Under the pieces are notes generated by a model that saw nothing but the letters and a program-made list of their open reading frames with translations, did no database searches and was not told the DNA's origin. Below are positions 43,712-52,086 of a stretch of DNA of 64,000 nucleotides, piece by piece. The stretch covers positions 248,001 through 312,000 of the forward strand of contig NZ_LODW01000059.1 in the NCBI RefSeq assembly GCF_002914525.1, given 5' to 3'. The position numbers and the translations under genes are program-made. Origin of the DNA: Rhizobium hidalgonense. Its GTDB lineage: Bacteria; Pseudomonadota; Alphaproteobacteria; Rhizobiales; Rhizobiaceae. The first letter of the stretch is position 1, and every line of letters starts with the position of its first letter.

Positions 43712-44797
43712 ATGGCCAAAAGCAGTTCCGAGCCCCGTGATGAGGTCAATGCCCCGTTGGCGCATGGCGCGTCAAACCTGCCATTGGTGACGGTCGACGA
43801 TTACAACAACGAACTGCGTGACAAGGATGGTTTCGTTGGCGACAACGCCAACAAGAAGACTTTTCAAATGAAGCTCGACGATTGGAGGAAACGTGTCCGC
43901 AAGGTCGGAGATGACCCGATCGGCAAGACCGCGACGGCGAAGCTCTCCAAGAAAAAGATCGATGCCTTTCTGAAGGGCGACGATATGGAGGCAGCGGCGT
44001 TGGTCATGGGGGCGGTGGAGGACTTCGCGCAAGACTTTGCCGATGTGATTGGAAAATTCCTGAAGGACAAGCGCTGGCTGAAGACGGAGCGTATCGTCGT
44101 CGGCGGGGGCTTCCGGCATAGCCGCTTTGGCGAGCTGACGATCGCCAGGACCATGATTATTCTCAAAGCGGCCGGCATCGATGTCGAGATCGTGCCGATC
44201 GTTCACCACCCTGATGAGGCCGGACTGATCGGCTCGGTCCACCTGATGCCACGCTGGATGTTCAAAGGCCACGAGGCGATCCTGGCCGTCGATATCGGCG
44301 GCACTAACGTTCGCGCCGGCGTCGTTAAATTCGGAAAGGACGACGCGCCGAACTTTGCGGATGCGAGTGTCTGGGAATCAACTATCTGGCGTCATGCCGA
44401 CGACGAGCCAAGTCGTACCGCAACCATCGAGAGGTTGGCCGCGATGTTGCAGCACCTGATCGACAAGGCTGAAAAGGCCAATCTGAAACCTGCTCCCATC
44501 ATCGGTATCGCCTGCCCCGGCATCATCAAGGCCGATGGCTCGATCGAACGAGGCGGCCAAAATCTGCCCGGCGGAAACTGGGAAAGCGACAGCTTCAACC
44601 TTCCCGCCGCGCTGATGAAGGCCATTCCTGAGATCGGCGAGGACAGCACATTCGTGATGATGCACAATGACGCCGTCGTGCAGGGTTTGTCGCAGATCCC
44701 TTTTATGACCGACGTGTCGCGATGGGCCGTGCTGACGATCGGCACGGGTTTGGGCAATGCGCATTTTACCAATCGCGAGACAACGAAGGCACGATAG
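43712..44797 (+). CDS. ROK-family protein with permuted lobe order
   Basis: A protein of 361 aa. The ROK phosphate motif LAVDIGGTNVRAG is at residues 191-203, and GIACPGIIKADGSIERGGQN, MHNDAVVQGL and LTIGTGLGNAHF follow, after which the chain stops. The elements that normally come last in ROK kinases instead precede it: VEDFAQDFADVIGKFLKDKR, IVVGGGFRHSRFGELTIARTM and HHPDEAGLIGSVHL (about 102-177). The zinc motif CxCGxxGC is missing. This looks like a circular permutation with a new 85-residue N-terminus. Sugar kinase activity is plausible but unproven. Confidence 0.8.
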   Translation: MAKSSSEPRDEVNAPLAHGASNLPLVTVDDYNNELRDKDGFVGDNANKKTFQMKLDDWRKRVRKVGDDPIGKTATAKLSKKKIDAFLKGDDMEAAALVMGAVEDFAQDFADVIGKFLKDKRWLKTERIVVGGGFRHSRFGELTIARTMIILKAAGIDVEIVPIVHHPDEAGLIGSVHLMPRWMFKGHEAILAVDIGGTNVRAGVVKFGKDDAPNFADASVWESTIWRHADDEPSRTATIERLAAMLQHLIDKAEKANLKPAPIIGIACPGIIKADGSIERGGQNLPGGNWESDSFNLPAALMKAIPEIGEDSTFVMMHNDAVVQGLSQIPFMTDVSRWAVLTIGTGLGNAHFTNRETTKAR

Positions 44798-45573
44798 GCT
44801 CAACTCTACCTCACGCGACGCCCACGAATGACGGACGCGGCTCGGCCAGCATCGCGGAGTACTTATGGTATAGGTAAATAGAAGGAATTTAGGCGGAAAC
44901 GAACTCACCCATTCGTTCCACCAGGAAGGTTGCGTTATTAATATGGAGCCCAGGTCAAACTGGCTGGCTGCAACTCCACCACACTCCGTCATGCCAACGC
45001 GACCGAGCATAGCCACCGAATTCGCCTGGATGCGCTGTTGTGATCTTGCAGTTGATGTGATCATGAGGCCTCGGATGTCGCCTCGCCATCAGCTGCCGGC
45101 ATGGGAGAGATGAAACATGCTCCCTCCCCTTTCCTCCTTCGCGTCGGAAAGATGGTGATAAACGCCGACGGGCTGTTCTGGGCGGGTGCAAACTGCGCTT
45201 ATCTCTGCAGCGTTACACAAGCCATGCGCAGACGAAAGATGGATGATGAACTTCAAGGGAATAAGCGCTCCGCTCAATGCCGGTCGCCTTGAACAAATGC
45301 TCGGACTTGCCCCCTCACGCCACGACCCAGAAACCCAGGATGCAAACGACAAGCCTTCCGGCAATGGTCCTGTCCGCGGGCCGGACGCCGAAAACCTGTA
45401 TCATGCCTCCGCCTATAAATGAGAGACGGGGTGCCAGGTCTCCGCGCCCAGCTGCGGAATCCGTCTTCGGTGCGCCGGCGCCAATGCTGGGTCGCATCGA
45501 GGATGTCAGGATATGTTGAAGGCCGGCCGACTTTAGCGGGTGGAGAAAACCATAGTTGTCAGCGGACAACGCG
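44798..45573. other. Gene-poor stretch with remnants
   Basis: About 775 bp between the ROK-like gene and the vapC pseudogene. Short open frames occur (for example 45186-45422 on the plus strand), but none has a good ribosome binding site, family match or coding-like composition. Together with the decayed vapC it reads as degraded DNA. Confidence 0.5.
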
Positions 45574-45972
45574 CTAAGGCTCCGGAATTGCACATGATTT
45601 TTTTGTCGAATCCGGATTGTTATCCATTTGCCAGAACGACCCGAGGGCAGATGCATGGGCGGCATCAACATGTCGTGGGCGCGGATAGGTTTGCCGGCGG
45701 CCTCCAGTTCGGCCCGGATGCCGCCGTACTCGGCATCGGCCGGCGCGTCCTGCACGAGCACGGGCACGCTGTCGAGGAGGATCGCCTCGATTTGAGCCAG
45801 AAGTTTCGCTGACCCCTTCTTGGCGCAGCCGTAGCGCAGTTCGCACGCCATGATAATTTTGACATATATTGCATTTGGCCCAACCTCGCCGATGCGTCGA
45901 GCGACGATGCCCCTCGGGTTTTCGGGCAAGTTCGGACACGATACTGGTATCCAGCATATAAAGCCTGCTCAC
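45574..45972 (-). pseudogene. vapC: vapC toxin (PIN domain) pseudogene
   Basis: It begins with GTG at 45972 overlapping the vapB stop (GTGA) and reads YMLDTSIVSELARKPEG, a PIN N-terminus with its first acidic residue. A one-base insertion in a G-run (C-run 45910-45913 on the plus strand) shifts the frame. In the second frame GIVARRIGEVGPNAIYVKII and YGCAKKGSAKLLAQIEAIL continue the family. A deletion near 45659-45661 returns to the first frame for AAHASALGSFWQMDNN, after which the C-terminus is lost. At least two frameshifts and a missing end make an active ribonuclease unlikely. Confidence 0.85.
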
Positions 45973-46220
45973 AGGTCGATTGCCTTCGCAGGAAGCAGGG
46001 ACTCGTCGACATCATCTTCAGGACAAAGTACGTCACAACCTGCCAGAACATCCTGCAGTTTCTTGCGGTGCACCGGCTCGATGGTGATCCGATCGTCGCG
46101 GTAGATCATCACGCCGTCACCGGGGAGCTCAAAGTCAGCCGCGATGCGGACGGCTTGGCTCTTGTTGTTTCGGAAAAGTTTGGCTTCGCGCGAAGGGACA
46201 GTTCCTTGACGATGCGACAT
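45969..46220 (-). CDS. vapB: VapB-type antitoxin (AbrB/SpoVT fold)
   Basis: A protein of 83 aa. EAKLFRNNKSQAVRIAADFE and DGVMIYRDDRITIEP form the AbrB-type DNA-binding swapped hairpin of VapB antitoxins. The C-terminal part would bind VapC. It is intact although its toxin is decayed. Start uncertain; ATG at 46220 taken. Confidence 0.8.
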   Translation of the reverse strand: MSHRQGTVPSREAKLFRNNKSQAVRIAADFELPGDGVMIYRDDRITIEPVHRKKLQDVLAGCDVLCPEDDVDESLLPAKAIDL

Positions 46221-46361
46221 CCCGCCGACTGTCAGAGCGCAGGCGGGCAATCCGCTTCGCGGCGAGGAAAATGCTGCACTGCCGAAAAAATCGCCACGTG
46301 CATCCCTGCGCGTTTTTTCAGCATGACCCATTGACAATTTGCCCTTGATGGCACTTGATAC

Positions 46362-46406
46362 AGTATTCCAGTAAAACAGACATGCATCCATTATACTGGA
46401 ATATTG
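46362..46406. promoter_or_regulatory. Long inverted repeat upstream of the amino-acid importer
   Basis: CAGTATTCCAGTA (46362-46374) and TACTGGAATATTG (46394-46406) are inverted copies matching at 12 of 13 positions with a 19-bp spacer, 25 bp before the binding-protein start. A regulator such as the nearby GntR protein could bind both. Confidence 0.5.
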
Positions 46407-46430
46407 AGAACCATCCATAAGGGGAACGCC

Positions 46431-47270
46431 ATGACCATTTCCTTTCGCGCCGGCGTGATGTCGCTGGCCGCCGCCGCCCTGCTCTCCACGCCCGCACTGG
46501 CCGACGGCAGCAAGCTCGATGAAGTGCTCGCCCGCGGCCATCTCGTCCTTGGCACGGGCAGCACCAACGCGCCCTGGCACTTCAAGAGCGCCGACGACAA
46601 GCTTCAGGGCTTCGACGTCGACATGGGCCATATCATCGCCAAGGCGCTGTTCGGCGATCCTGAGAAGATCGAGTATGTGAATCAATCCTCGGACGCCCGC
46701 ATCCCGAACATCACCACCGATAAGGTCGATATCACCTGCCAGTTCATGACGGTGACCGGTGAACGCGCCCAGCAGGTCGCCTTTACCATTCCTTACTATC
46801 GCGAGGGTGTCGGCCTGATGCTCAAGGCGGACGGAAAATATGGCGATTACGCCGCCCTCAAGGCAGCCGGTTCCTCCGTCACAATCTCGGTTCTCCAGAA
46901 CGTCTATGCCGAGGCCATGGTGCATGCGGCATTACCGGAGGCGACCGTCGATCAGTATGATTCCGTCGACCTGATCTATCAGGCGCTGGAGTCGGGGCGC
47001 GCCGATGCCGTGGCAACCGACCAATCGTCGCTCGCCTGGTACATGACGCAGAACCCGGGCCGCTACAAAGACGCCGGCTACGGCTGGAACCCGCAGACCT
47101 ATGCTTGCGCGGTCAAGCGCGGCGATCAGGACTGGCTGAACTTTGTCAACACCGCCCTGCATGAAGCCATGACCGGCGTCGAGTTCGATTTTTACGCCAA
47201 GTCCTTCAAGACCTGGTTCGGCAAGGATCTGACCCCGCCGCAGATCGGCTTTCCCGTCGAGTTCAAGTAA
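46431..47270 (+). CDS. Amino-acid ABC transporter substrate-binding protein (importer A)
   Basis: A protein of 279 aa. The signal peptide is cleaved near ALA-DGS. The family 3 receptor reads GHLVLGTGSTNAPWHFKSAD, LQGFDVDMGHIIAKALFG, ITTDKVDITCQFMTVTGER and ATDQSSLAWYM. The ATG at 46431 has GGGGAA upstream. First gene of importer A, followed by two permeases and an ATPase. Amino-acid specificity not determinable. Confidence 0.92.
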   Translation: MTISFRAGVMSLAAAALLSTPALADGSKLDEVLARGHLVLGTGSTNAPWHFKSADDKLQGFDVDMGHIIAKALFGDPEKIEYVNQSSDARIPNITTDKVDITCQFMTVTGERAQQVAFTIPYYREGVGLMLKADGKYGDYAALKAAGSSVTISVLQNVYAEAMVHAALPEATVDQYDSVDLIYQALESGRADAVATDQSSLAWYMTQNPGRYKDAGYGWNPQTYACAVKRGDQDWLNFVNTALHEAMTGVEFDFYAKSFKTWFGKDLTPPQIGFPVEFK

Positions 47271-47275
47271 CGGCC

Positions 47276-47304
47276 AGCGGAGCGGGATTGTTTCCCGCTC
47301 CGCT
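47276..47304 (+). terminator. Strong hairpin after binding-protein gene (importer A)
   Basis: Perfect 12-bp arms AGCGGAGCGGGA and TCCCGCTCCGCT with a 5-nt loop start 6 bp after the stop codon. A second GCGCG...CGCGC hairpin with a T-run in its loop follows. The importer continues 100 bp downstream, so partial termination or 3'-end protection is likely. Confidence 0.65.
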
Positions 47305-47401
47305 GCTTGCGCCGCGCGTTTTTTCAGACGCGCAAAGCACGCCGTAATATTGTGAATCTGCGCATCGTGCCCGATGCGTCAGTCCTGAAAGGGCGGCCCG
47401 C

Positions 47402-48064
47402 ATGGGTTACACGCTGAATTTTGCTGCCGTCTGGCGCAATTTCGATTTTCTTTTGAGCGGGCTTGCACTCAGCCTCGGCCTTGCAGTGATCTCGATCCTG
47501 ATCGGAGCTGTGATCGGCCTCGTCCTGGCCTTCGCGCTGACCTCCAAAAACCGCTTCGCGGTCGTGCCGGCGCGGGTCTATGTCACTGTCATCCGCAACC
47601 TGCCAATTCTCGTCCTGGTGCTTTTCGCCTTTTTTGCGCTGCCGCAGATGGGCTTGCGCCTCGACAAGATAAAAAGCTTCGTGCTCGTTCTCTCCCTCTA
47701 TTCCGGCGCTTATCTGGCCGAGGTGTTCCGCGCCGGACTGTTGTCGATCCCGAGAGGATTGACGGAAGCCGGCCTCGCCATCGGCCTGACGGGGATGCAG
47801 ATTCGCAGCTCCATCATCGCACCGCTGATGCTGCGCAACGTCCTGCCATCGCTATCGTCGACGATCATCTCGCTCTTCAAGGACACTTCGCTCGCCGCCG
47901 CCATCGCCGTGCCGGAACTGACCTTTGCTGCCCGCAAGATCAATGTCGAGAGTTTCCGCGTCATCGAAACCTGGATGGTCACCTCGGCCCTCTATGTCGC
48001 CACCTGTTTCCTCATCGCCGCCGTGATGCGCTTCGTCGAGCGCCGTCTGGCCCTGCCGAGATAG
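47402..48064 (+). CDS. Amino-acid ABC transporter permease 1 (importer A)
   Basis: A protein of 220 aa with five membrane helices. The EAA loop SIPRGLTEAGLAIGLTGMQI is near residue 117. It has RNLPILVLVLFAFFALP, typical of HisM/GltJ permeases. The stop is 4 bp before the next permease. Confidence 0.93.
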   Translation: MGYTLNFAAVWRNFDFLLSGLALSLGLAVISILIGAVIGLVLAFALTSKNRFAVVPARVYVTVIRNLPILVLVLFAFFALPQMGLRLDKIKSFVLVLSLYSGAYLAEVFRAGLLSIPRGLTEAGLAIGLTGMQIRSSIIAPLMLRNVLPSLSSTIISLFKDTSLAAAIAVPELTFAARKINVESFRVIETWMVTSALYVATCFLIAAVMRFVERRLALPR

Positions 48065-48068
48065 ACCG

Positions 48069-48728
48069 ATGTCCCACACCTTTCTCGAACAACTCTGGAT
48101 CGCCCGCACCGTCATCATCAACGGCGTCGGCGTGACTGTGTCGATCTCGCTGCTGGCCATTCTCGCAGGGTCCGTCCTCGGCGTTTTCGTCGGCTTGGCG
48201 CTCGTCTATGGCGGCGTTGTCTTGCGGCTCATCGTGCGCGCCTATACCGATATTATCCGCGGCACGCCGGTGCTTGTGCTGGTGCTGGCAAGCTATTACG
48301 TCTCGGCTGCCGTCGGGCTCGATCTCGGGCCGTTTTCCGCCGGTGTGCTCGCCCTTGCGATCTTCTGCTCTTCCCATGTCGGCGAAATCGTACGCGGCGC
48401 GCTTCAGGCGATCCCTAAGGGGCAGACCGAAGCCGCAAAGGCGATCGGCCTGACCTTTACCCAGACCTTCACCTCGGTGTTATGGCCGCAGGCCATGCGG
48501 CAGTGCCTGCCAGCCTGGGTCAATACCGCGGCCGAAATGGTAAAGGCCTCGACGCTGCTCTCCGTCATCGGCGTCGCGGAGCTGCTCCTGCGCACGCAGG
48601 AGATCATCTCGCGCAATTTCATGAGCCTCCAGTTCTATTTCCTGGCCGGAGGTCTCTATTTCATCGTCAATTACGGCATCGAGCACTTCGGCAAATATGT
48701 CGAGCGCAAGACCGCCCTGCCGTCCTGA
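48069..48728 (+). CDS. Amino-acid ABC transporter permease 2 (importer A)
   Basis: A protein of 219 aa with five membrane helices. The EAA loop AIPKGQTEAAKAIGLTFTQ is near residue 115. It forms a heterodimer with permease 1. The ATPase gene follows by 12 bp with GAGGAG as ribosome binding site. Confidence 0.93.
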   Translation: MSHTFLEQLWIARTVIINGVGVTVSISLLAILAGSVLGVFVGLALVYGGVVLRLIVRAYTDIIRGTPVLVLVLASYYVSAAVGLDLGPFSAGVLALAIFCSSHVGEIVRGALQAIPKGQTEAAKAIGLTFTQTFTSVLWPQAMRQCLPAWVNTAAEMVKASTLLSVIGVAELLLRTQEIISRNFMSLQFYFLAGGLYFIVNYGIEHFGKYVERKTALPS

Positions 48729-48740
48729 GGAGATCCCCCG

Positions 48741-49511
48741 ATGGCCAAGACCATTCTCGACATCAAGGGTCTGCGCAAGACTTACGGCATCCACGAAGTC
48801 CTCAAAGGCGTCGATTGCGCCGTGGGGGAAGGCGAAGTCATTTCCATCATCGGCTCGTCCGGTTCGGGAAAGACCACTTTGCTGCGCTGTGTCAATATGC
48901 TGGAAGAATTCCAGGGCGGCACGATCAGCCTCGATGGTGAAGAGATCGGCTACCGCGTCGACGGCGCAACGCGGCGGCGCAAGAGCGAGAAGGAGATCGC
49001 CCGCCAGCGCGCGCTGACCGGCATGGCGTTTCAGCAGTTCAATCTCTTCCCGCATATGAGTGCCGCTGAAAACGTCATGCTCGGCCTCGTCAAGGTCAAG
49101 AAAATGACCAAGCCAGAGGCCCGCGCCATCGCGGAAAAATGGCTCGATCGGGTCGGCCTCGCCGCCCGCACAAACCACTATCCCGGCCAGCTTTCCGGCG
49201 GTCAGCAGCAGCGCGTCGCCATTGCCCGCGCCATTGCCATGTCGCCGAGGCTGATGCTGTTCGACGAAGTGACCTCGGCGCTGGACCCGGAACTGGTGGG
49301 CGAAGTGCTGCAGGTCATCAAGGGGCTTGCCGCCGACGGCATGACCATGCTGCTCGTCACCCATGAGATGCGCTTTGCCTACGAGGTCTCATCGCGCGTC
49401 ATCTTCATGAACCAGGGTGTTATCTGCGAAGAGGGCGATCCGAAGGAAATGTTTGTCCGGCCGAAGACTGAACGGCTCGCGGAATTCCTCAAAACCTCGA
49501 GTTTCAACTGA
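48741..49511 (+). CDS. Amino-acid ABC transporter ATP-binding protein (importer A)
   Basis: A protein of 256 aa. Walker A GSSGSGKT is at 38-45, signature LSGGQQQR at 151-158, Walker B LMLFDE at 171-176 and the H-loop VTHEMRFA. The residue after the catalytic Glu is Val (FDEVTSALDPE) rather than Pro, a known variant. An insertion DGATRRRKSEKEIARQR near 75-90, before the Q-loop, is shared with the LivF/HisP-like opine group. Confidence 0.94.
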   Translation: MAKTILDIKGLRKTYGIHEVLKGVDCAVGEGEVISIIGSSGSGKTTLLRCVNMLEEFQGGTISLDGEEIGYRVDGATRRRKSEKEIARQRALTGMAFQQFNLFPHMSAAENVMLGLVKVKKMTKPEARAIAEKWLDRVGLAARTNHYPGQLSGGQQQRVAIARAIAMSPRLMLFDEVTSALDPELVGEVLQVIKGLAADGMTMLLVTHEMRFAYEVSSRVIFMNQGVICEEGDPKEMFVRPKTERLAEFLKTSSFN

Positions 49512-49580
49512 TGCATGTCGCCCGGAAGCGTGCAACGGTTCCAGGATAACGACCCGCACAAAGACAAAGAGCCAGAGCAC
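49512..49580. repeat. Rhizobial intergenic repeat (partial copy)
   Basis: ATGTCGCCCGGAAGCGTGCA, GGTTCCAGGATAACGAC and CACAAAGACAAAGAGC are, from memory, parts of a dispersed repeat common downstream of genes in Rhizobium leguminosarum and etli. The element begins right at the ATPase stop. The rest of the gap to 49780 (about 270 bp in all) shows nothing else I can name. Confidence 0.45.
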
Positions 49581-49780
49581 ATCGAGCGATCCTCGTTGCG
49601 ACTGTTCAGCCATTGCAGGACATGTGATTAGACCCGAAGCGCTTCAGCGGTCGATGCTGACCCGGCTTTGCAAGACCTGCGGGGACCCCGCCTAATTTAT
49701 GCTCAGACTGCATCCCCAGTGCGCAGATTCCAGGCAAGGCATTCCTAACGTCTTGGAAATTCTGAACGCAGAGTTTTGGC

Positions 49781-50548
49781 ATGGGCTTTGCTTTGCTGTC
49801 TTGTATGCAAGATAGCCAGACATCCGAGATCATACAGAAGACCATCGAGGAAACGATCGTCTCCGGGATTCTGTCCGCCAAGATCCGGCCGGGTACCCGT
49901 CTCAGTGAAAACCAGCTGGCAACGCTCTTCGGCGTGTCTCGAACCCGCGTTCGTGAAGCCATGATGCGCCTGGAAACCCGCGGCATCGTGCATGTAAGTC
50001 CGAGGCGAGGCTGGTTTGTCGTCGAGCCGTCCGCTGAAGAGGCGATCGCGGTCTATGAAGCGCGGCGCGTCATCGAGGCCGGATTGCTGCGCAGCATGCG
50101 CGTCCTGACAGACGAGGGACAGCAAGCGCTCGACGCGCATTTGAACGATGAGAAGAGCGCGATGGCGGCGGGCGACCGCCAGCGCCTGACGTATCTGATG
50201 GGTGATTTTCACATCCGTATCGCGGAATTGAGCGGGAACGCCATCATCGTCGATATCCTTCGCGATCTGACCGCCAGGACGATCCTCATTTCGATGCTCT
50301 ATCAATCCGAATTTCATGCGGCCCAGTCTCATGCCGGGCATTGCCGCATCTTCGAGGCCATGCAAGCGGGCAATTTCGTCCGCGCTGCGGAGCTCTCCGT
50401 CGAGCATCTCGACGAGGTGGAAATGGGTCTCGACCTCACGACACGCCCCGACCCGCTCTCGGAATTGCGCAATTCCCTGTCACTTCCTCCCAAGACCGCG
50501 TCCTCACCTCTCAAATCGCACAAACCACAACTTCAAAGGAGTCATTAA
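49781..50548 (+). CDS. GntR-family regulator (FCD/FadR subgroup)
   Basis: A protein of 255 aa. The N-terminal winged HTH (TSEIIQKTIEETIVSGILSA; QLATLFGVSRTRVREAMMRL) is followed by an all-helical FCD sensor domain with metal-site residues (DFHIRIAELSGN; HAGHCRIFEAM). The start is uncertain: ATG at 49781 or at 49805, the latter inside a palindrome. It lies between two amino-acid importers and only 3 bp before the receptor gene of importer B, so it is the first gene of that operon. Confidence 0.9.
   Translation: MGFALLSCMQDSQTSEIIQKTIEETIVSGILSAKIRPGTRLSENQLATLFGVSRTRVREAMMRLETRGIVHVSPRRGWFVVEPSAEEAIAVYEARRVIEAGLLRSMRVLTDEGQQALDAHLNDEKSAMAAGDRQRLTYLMGDFHIRIAELSGNAIIVDILRDLTARTILISMLYQSEFHAAQSHAGHCRIFEAMQAGNFVRAAELSVEHLDEVEMGLDLTTRPDPLSELRNSLSLPPKTASSPLKSHKPQLQRSH
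49799..49812. promoter_or_regulatory. Candidate GntR autoregulatory operator
   Basis: TCTTGTATGCAAGA has 5-bp inverted arms around TATG and resembles the TTGTATACAA form of FCD-type GntR operators. It overlaps the second possible start codon of the GntR gene itself. Confidence 0.45.
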
Positions 50549-50551
50549 CGC

Positions 50552-51337
50552 ATGCTGACAAGACGAGTCTTCTTCGCACTGGCGACCCTGGCGGCAACTA
50601 TCGGCTTCGGCTCCGCGTCTCACGCTGATGCTCTCGCTGACATCACGGCGCGCGGTACGCTGCGTGTCGCCGTGCCTCAGGATTTCCCGCCCTTCGGCAG
50701 CGTCGGCACTGATATGGCGCCGATGGGCTACGATATCGACGTCGCCAATCTCATTGCCGAAAAGCTGGGCGTCAAGATCGAGCTCGTGCCGGTCACCAGT
50801 GCCAACCGCGTCCCCTATCTGCAGACCAACAAGGTTGACCTCGTGATATCGAGCCTCGGCAAGAACGCCGAGCGCGAAAAGGTGATCGATTTCTCCGTAG
50901 CCTACGCACCTTTCTTCAACGGCGTTTTCGCCCCCGCCGATCTTTCGGTCGCCAAGGCGGAAGATCTCGCGGGCAAGAGCATCGGCGTCACCCGCGGCGC
51001 GGTCGAGGATCTGGAGCTGACGAAGATCGCGCCCGCCGACGCAACGATCAAGCGTTACGAGGACAATAACGGCACCATCTCGGCCTTTCTTTCCGGTCAG
51101 GTCGAAACCATCGCCACCGGCAACGTCGTGGCTGCTGCGATCCTCGCCAAAAATCCTCCCAAACGCCCTGAGCTCAAATTCCTGATCAAGAACTCGCCCT
51201 GCTATATCGGTCTCAACAAGGAGCAGGCGGCCCTGCTGGAGAAAGTGAACGGCATTGTCACCGCCGCCAAGGCCGATGGTGCGTTGAACGCCATATCGCA
51301 AAAGTGGCTCGGCGCCGATCTCCCGTCGGATCTCTGA
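50552..51337 (+). CDS. Amino-acid ABC transporter substrate-binding protein (importer B)
   Basis: A protein of 261 aa. Signal peptide MLTRRVFFALATLAATIGFG with cleavage near SHA-DAL. The family 3 receptor reads GTLRVAVPQDFPPFGSVGTD, MGYDIDVANLIAEKLG, KVDLVISSLGKNAERE. It is encoded 3 bp after the GntR gene, indicating a common transcript. Confidence 0.93.
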   Translation: MLTRRVFFALATLAATIGFGSASHADALADITARGTLRVAVPQDFPPFGSVGTDMAPMGYDIDVANLIAEKLGVKIELVPVTSANRVPYLQTNKVDLVISSLGKNAEREKVIDFSVAYAPFFNGVFAPADLSVAKAEDLAGKSIGVTRGAVEDLELTKIAPADATIKRYEDNNGTISAFLSGQVETIATGNVVAAAILAKNPPKRPELKFLIKNSPCYIGLNKEQAALLEKVNGIVTAAKADGALNAISQKWLGADLPSDL

Positions 51338-51354
51338 GACCCGGTCTTACGGCT

Positions 51355-51382
51355 GTCATCCCGCGCTCGCACGCGGGATGAC
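51355..51382 (+). terminator. Hairpin after binding-protein gene (importer B)
   Basis: Perfect 11-bp arms GTCATCCCGCG and CGCGGGATGAC with a 6-nt loop lie 18 bp after the stop and 33 bp before the permease. Confidence 0.65.
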
Positions 51383-51414
51383 GGACGCTCGTCACCGCAA
51401 GAGGGGAAAATTTC

Positions 51415-52086
51415 TTGAGCTACCATTTCGAATTCGGCTGGCTGCTTCAATATTACCCTGAGGTCATCAAGGGCATATTGGTCACGCTGGAGCTGATCGC
51501 GATCGGCGGAGTGCTCGGCATTTCGCTCGGCATCTTCTGCGCCTGGGTACGCGCGCTCGGGCCCCGTTGGCTGAAACCTGTCATTGCGACCTATGTCGAA
51601 CTGATCCGCAACACGCCGTTCCTGATCCAGCTGTTTTTCATCTTTTTCGGTCTGCCGTCGCTCGGCCTCCAACTGCCTGAGCTGACGGCCGCCAACCTCG
51701 CGATGGTCATCAACCTCGGCGCCTATAGCTGCGAGATTATCCGCGCGGGCATCCAGGCAACCCCGAAAGGCCAGTTCGAGGCAGGCGAAAGCCTCGCCAT
51801 GACGCGCTTCGAAACCTTCCGCCATGTCGTTCTCGTGCCGTCGCTGCAGCGCATCTGGCCGGCGCTGTCGTCGCAGGTGGTCATCGTCATGCTCGGCTCA
51901 TCGGTCGTGTCGCAGATCGCCGCCGAAGATCTGACTTTCGCCGCCAACTTCATCCAATCGCGAACCTTCCGCGCCTTCGAGGCCTATATCGTCTCGACAT
52001 CAATCTATCTTGTTCTGGCAATTCTGCTTCGGCAGCTGCTGGCAGTGGTCGGCGGGTTCATCTTCCCGAGGAGAGCGGCACGATGA
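51415..52086 (+). CDS. Amino-acid ABC transporter permease 1 (importer B)
   Basis: A protein of 223 aa starting from TTG at 51415, with GAGGGGA 8 nt upstream. RNTPFLIQLFFIFFGLPSLG and the EAA loop ATPKGQFEAGESLAMTRF are HisM-type. It overlaps the next permease by ATGA (52083-52086). Confidence 0.92.
   Translation: MSYHFEFGWLLQYYPEVIKGILVTLELIAIGGVLGISLGIFCAWVRALGPRWLKPVIATYVELIRNTPFLIQLFFIFFGLPSLGLQLPELTAANLAMVINLGAYSCEIIRAGIQATPKGQFEAGESLAMTRFETFRHVVLVPSLQRIWPALSSQVVIVMLGSSVVSQIAAEDLTFAANFIQSRTFRAFEAYIVSTSIYLVLAILLRQLLAVVGGFIFPRRAAR

Noticed and set aside
45186..45422. 78-codon plus-strand frame in the gene-poor region
   Set aside because: No ribosome binding site, no recognised family, and the surrounding DNA looks degraded.
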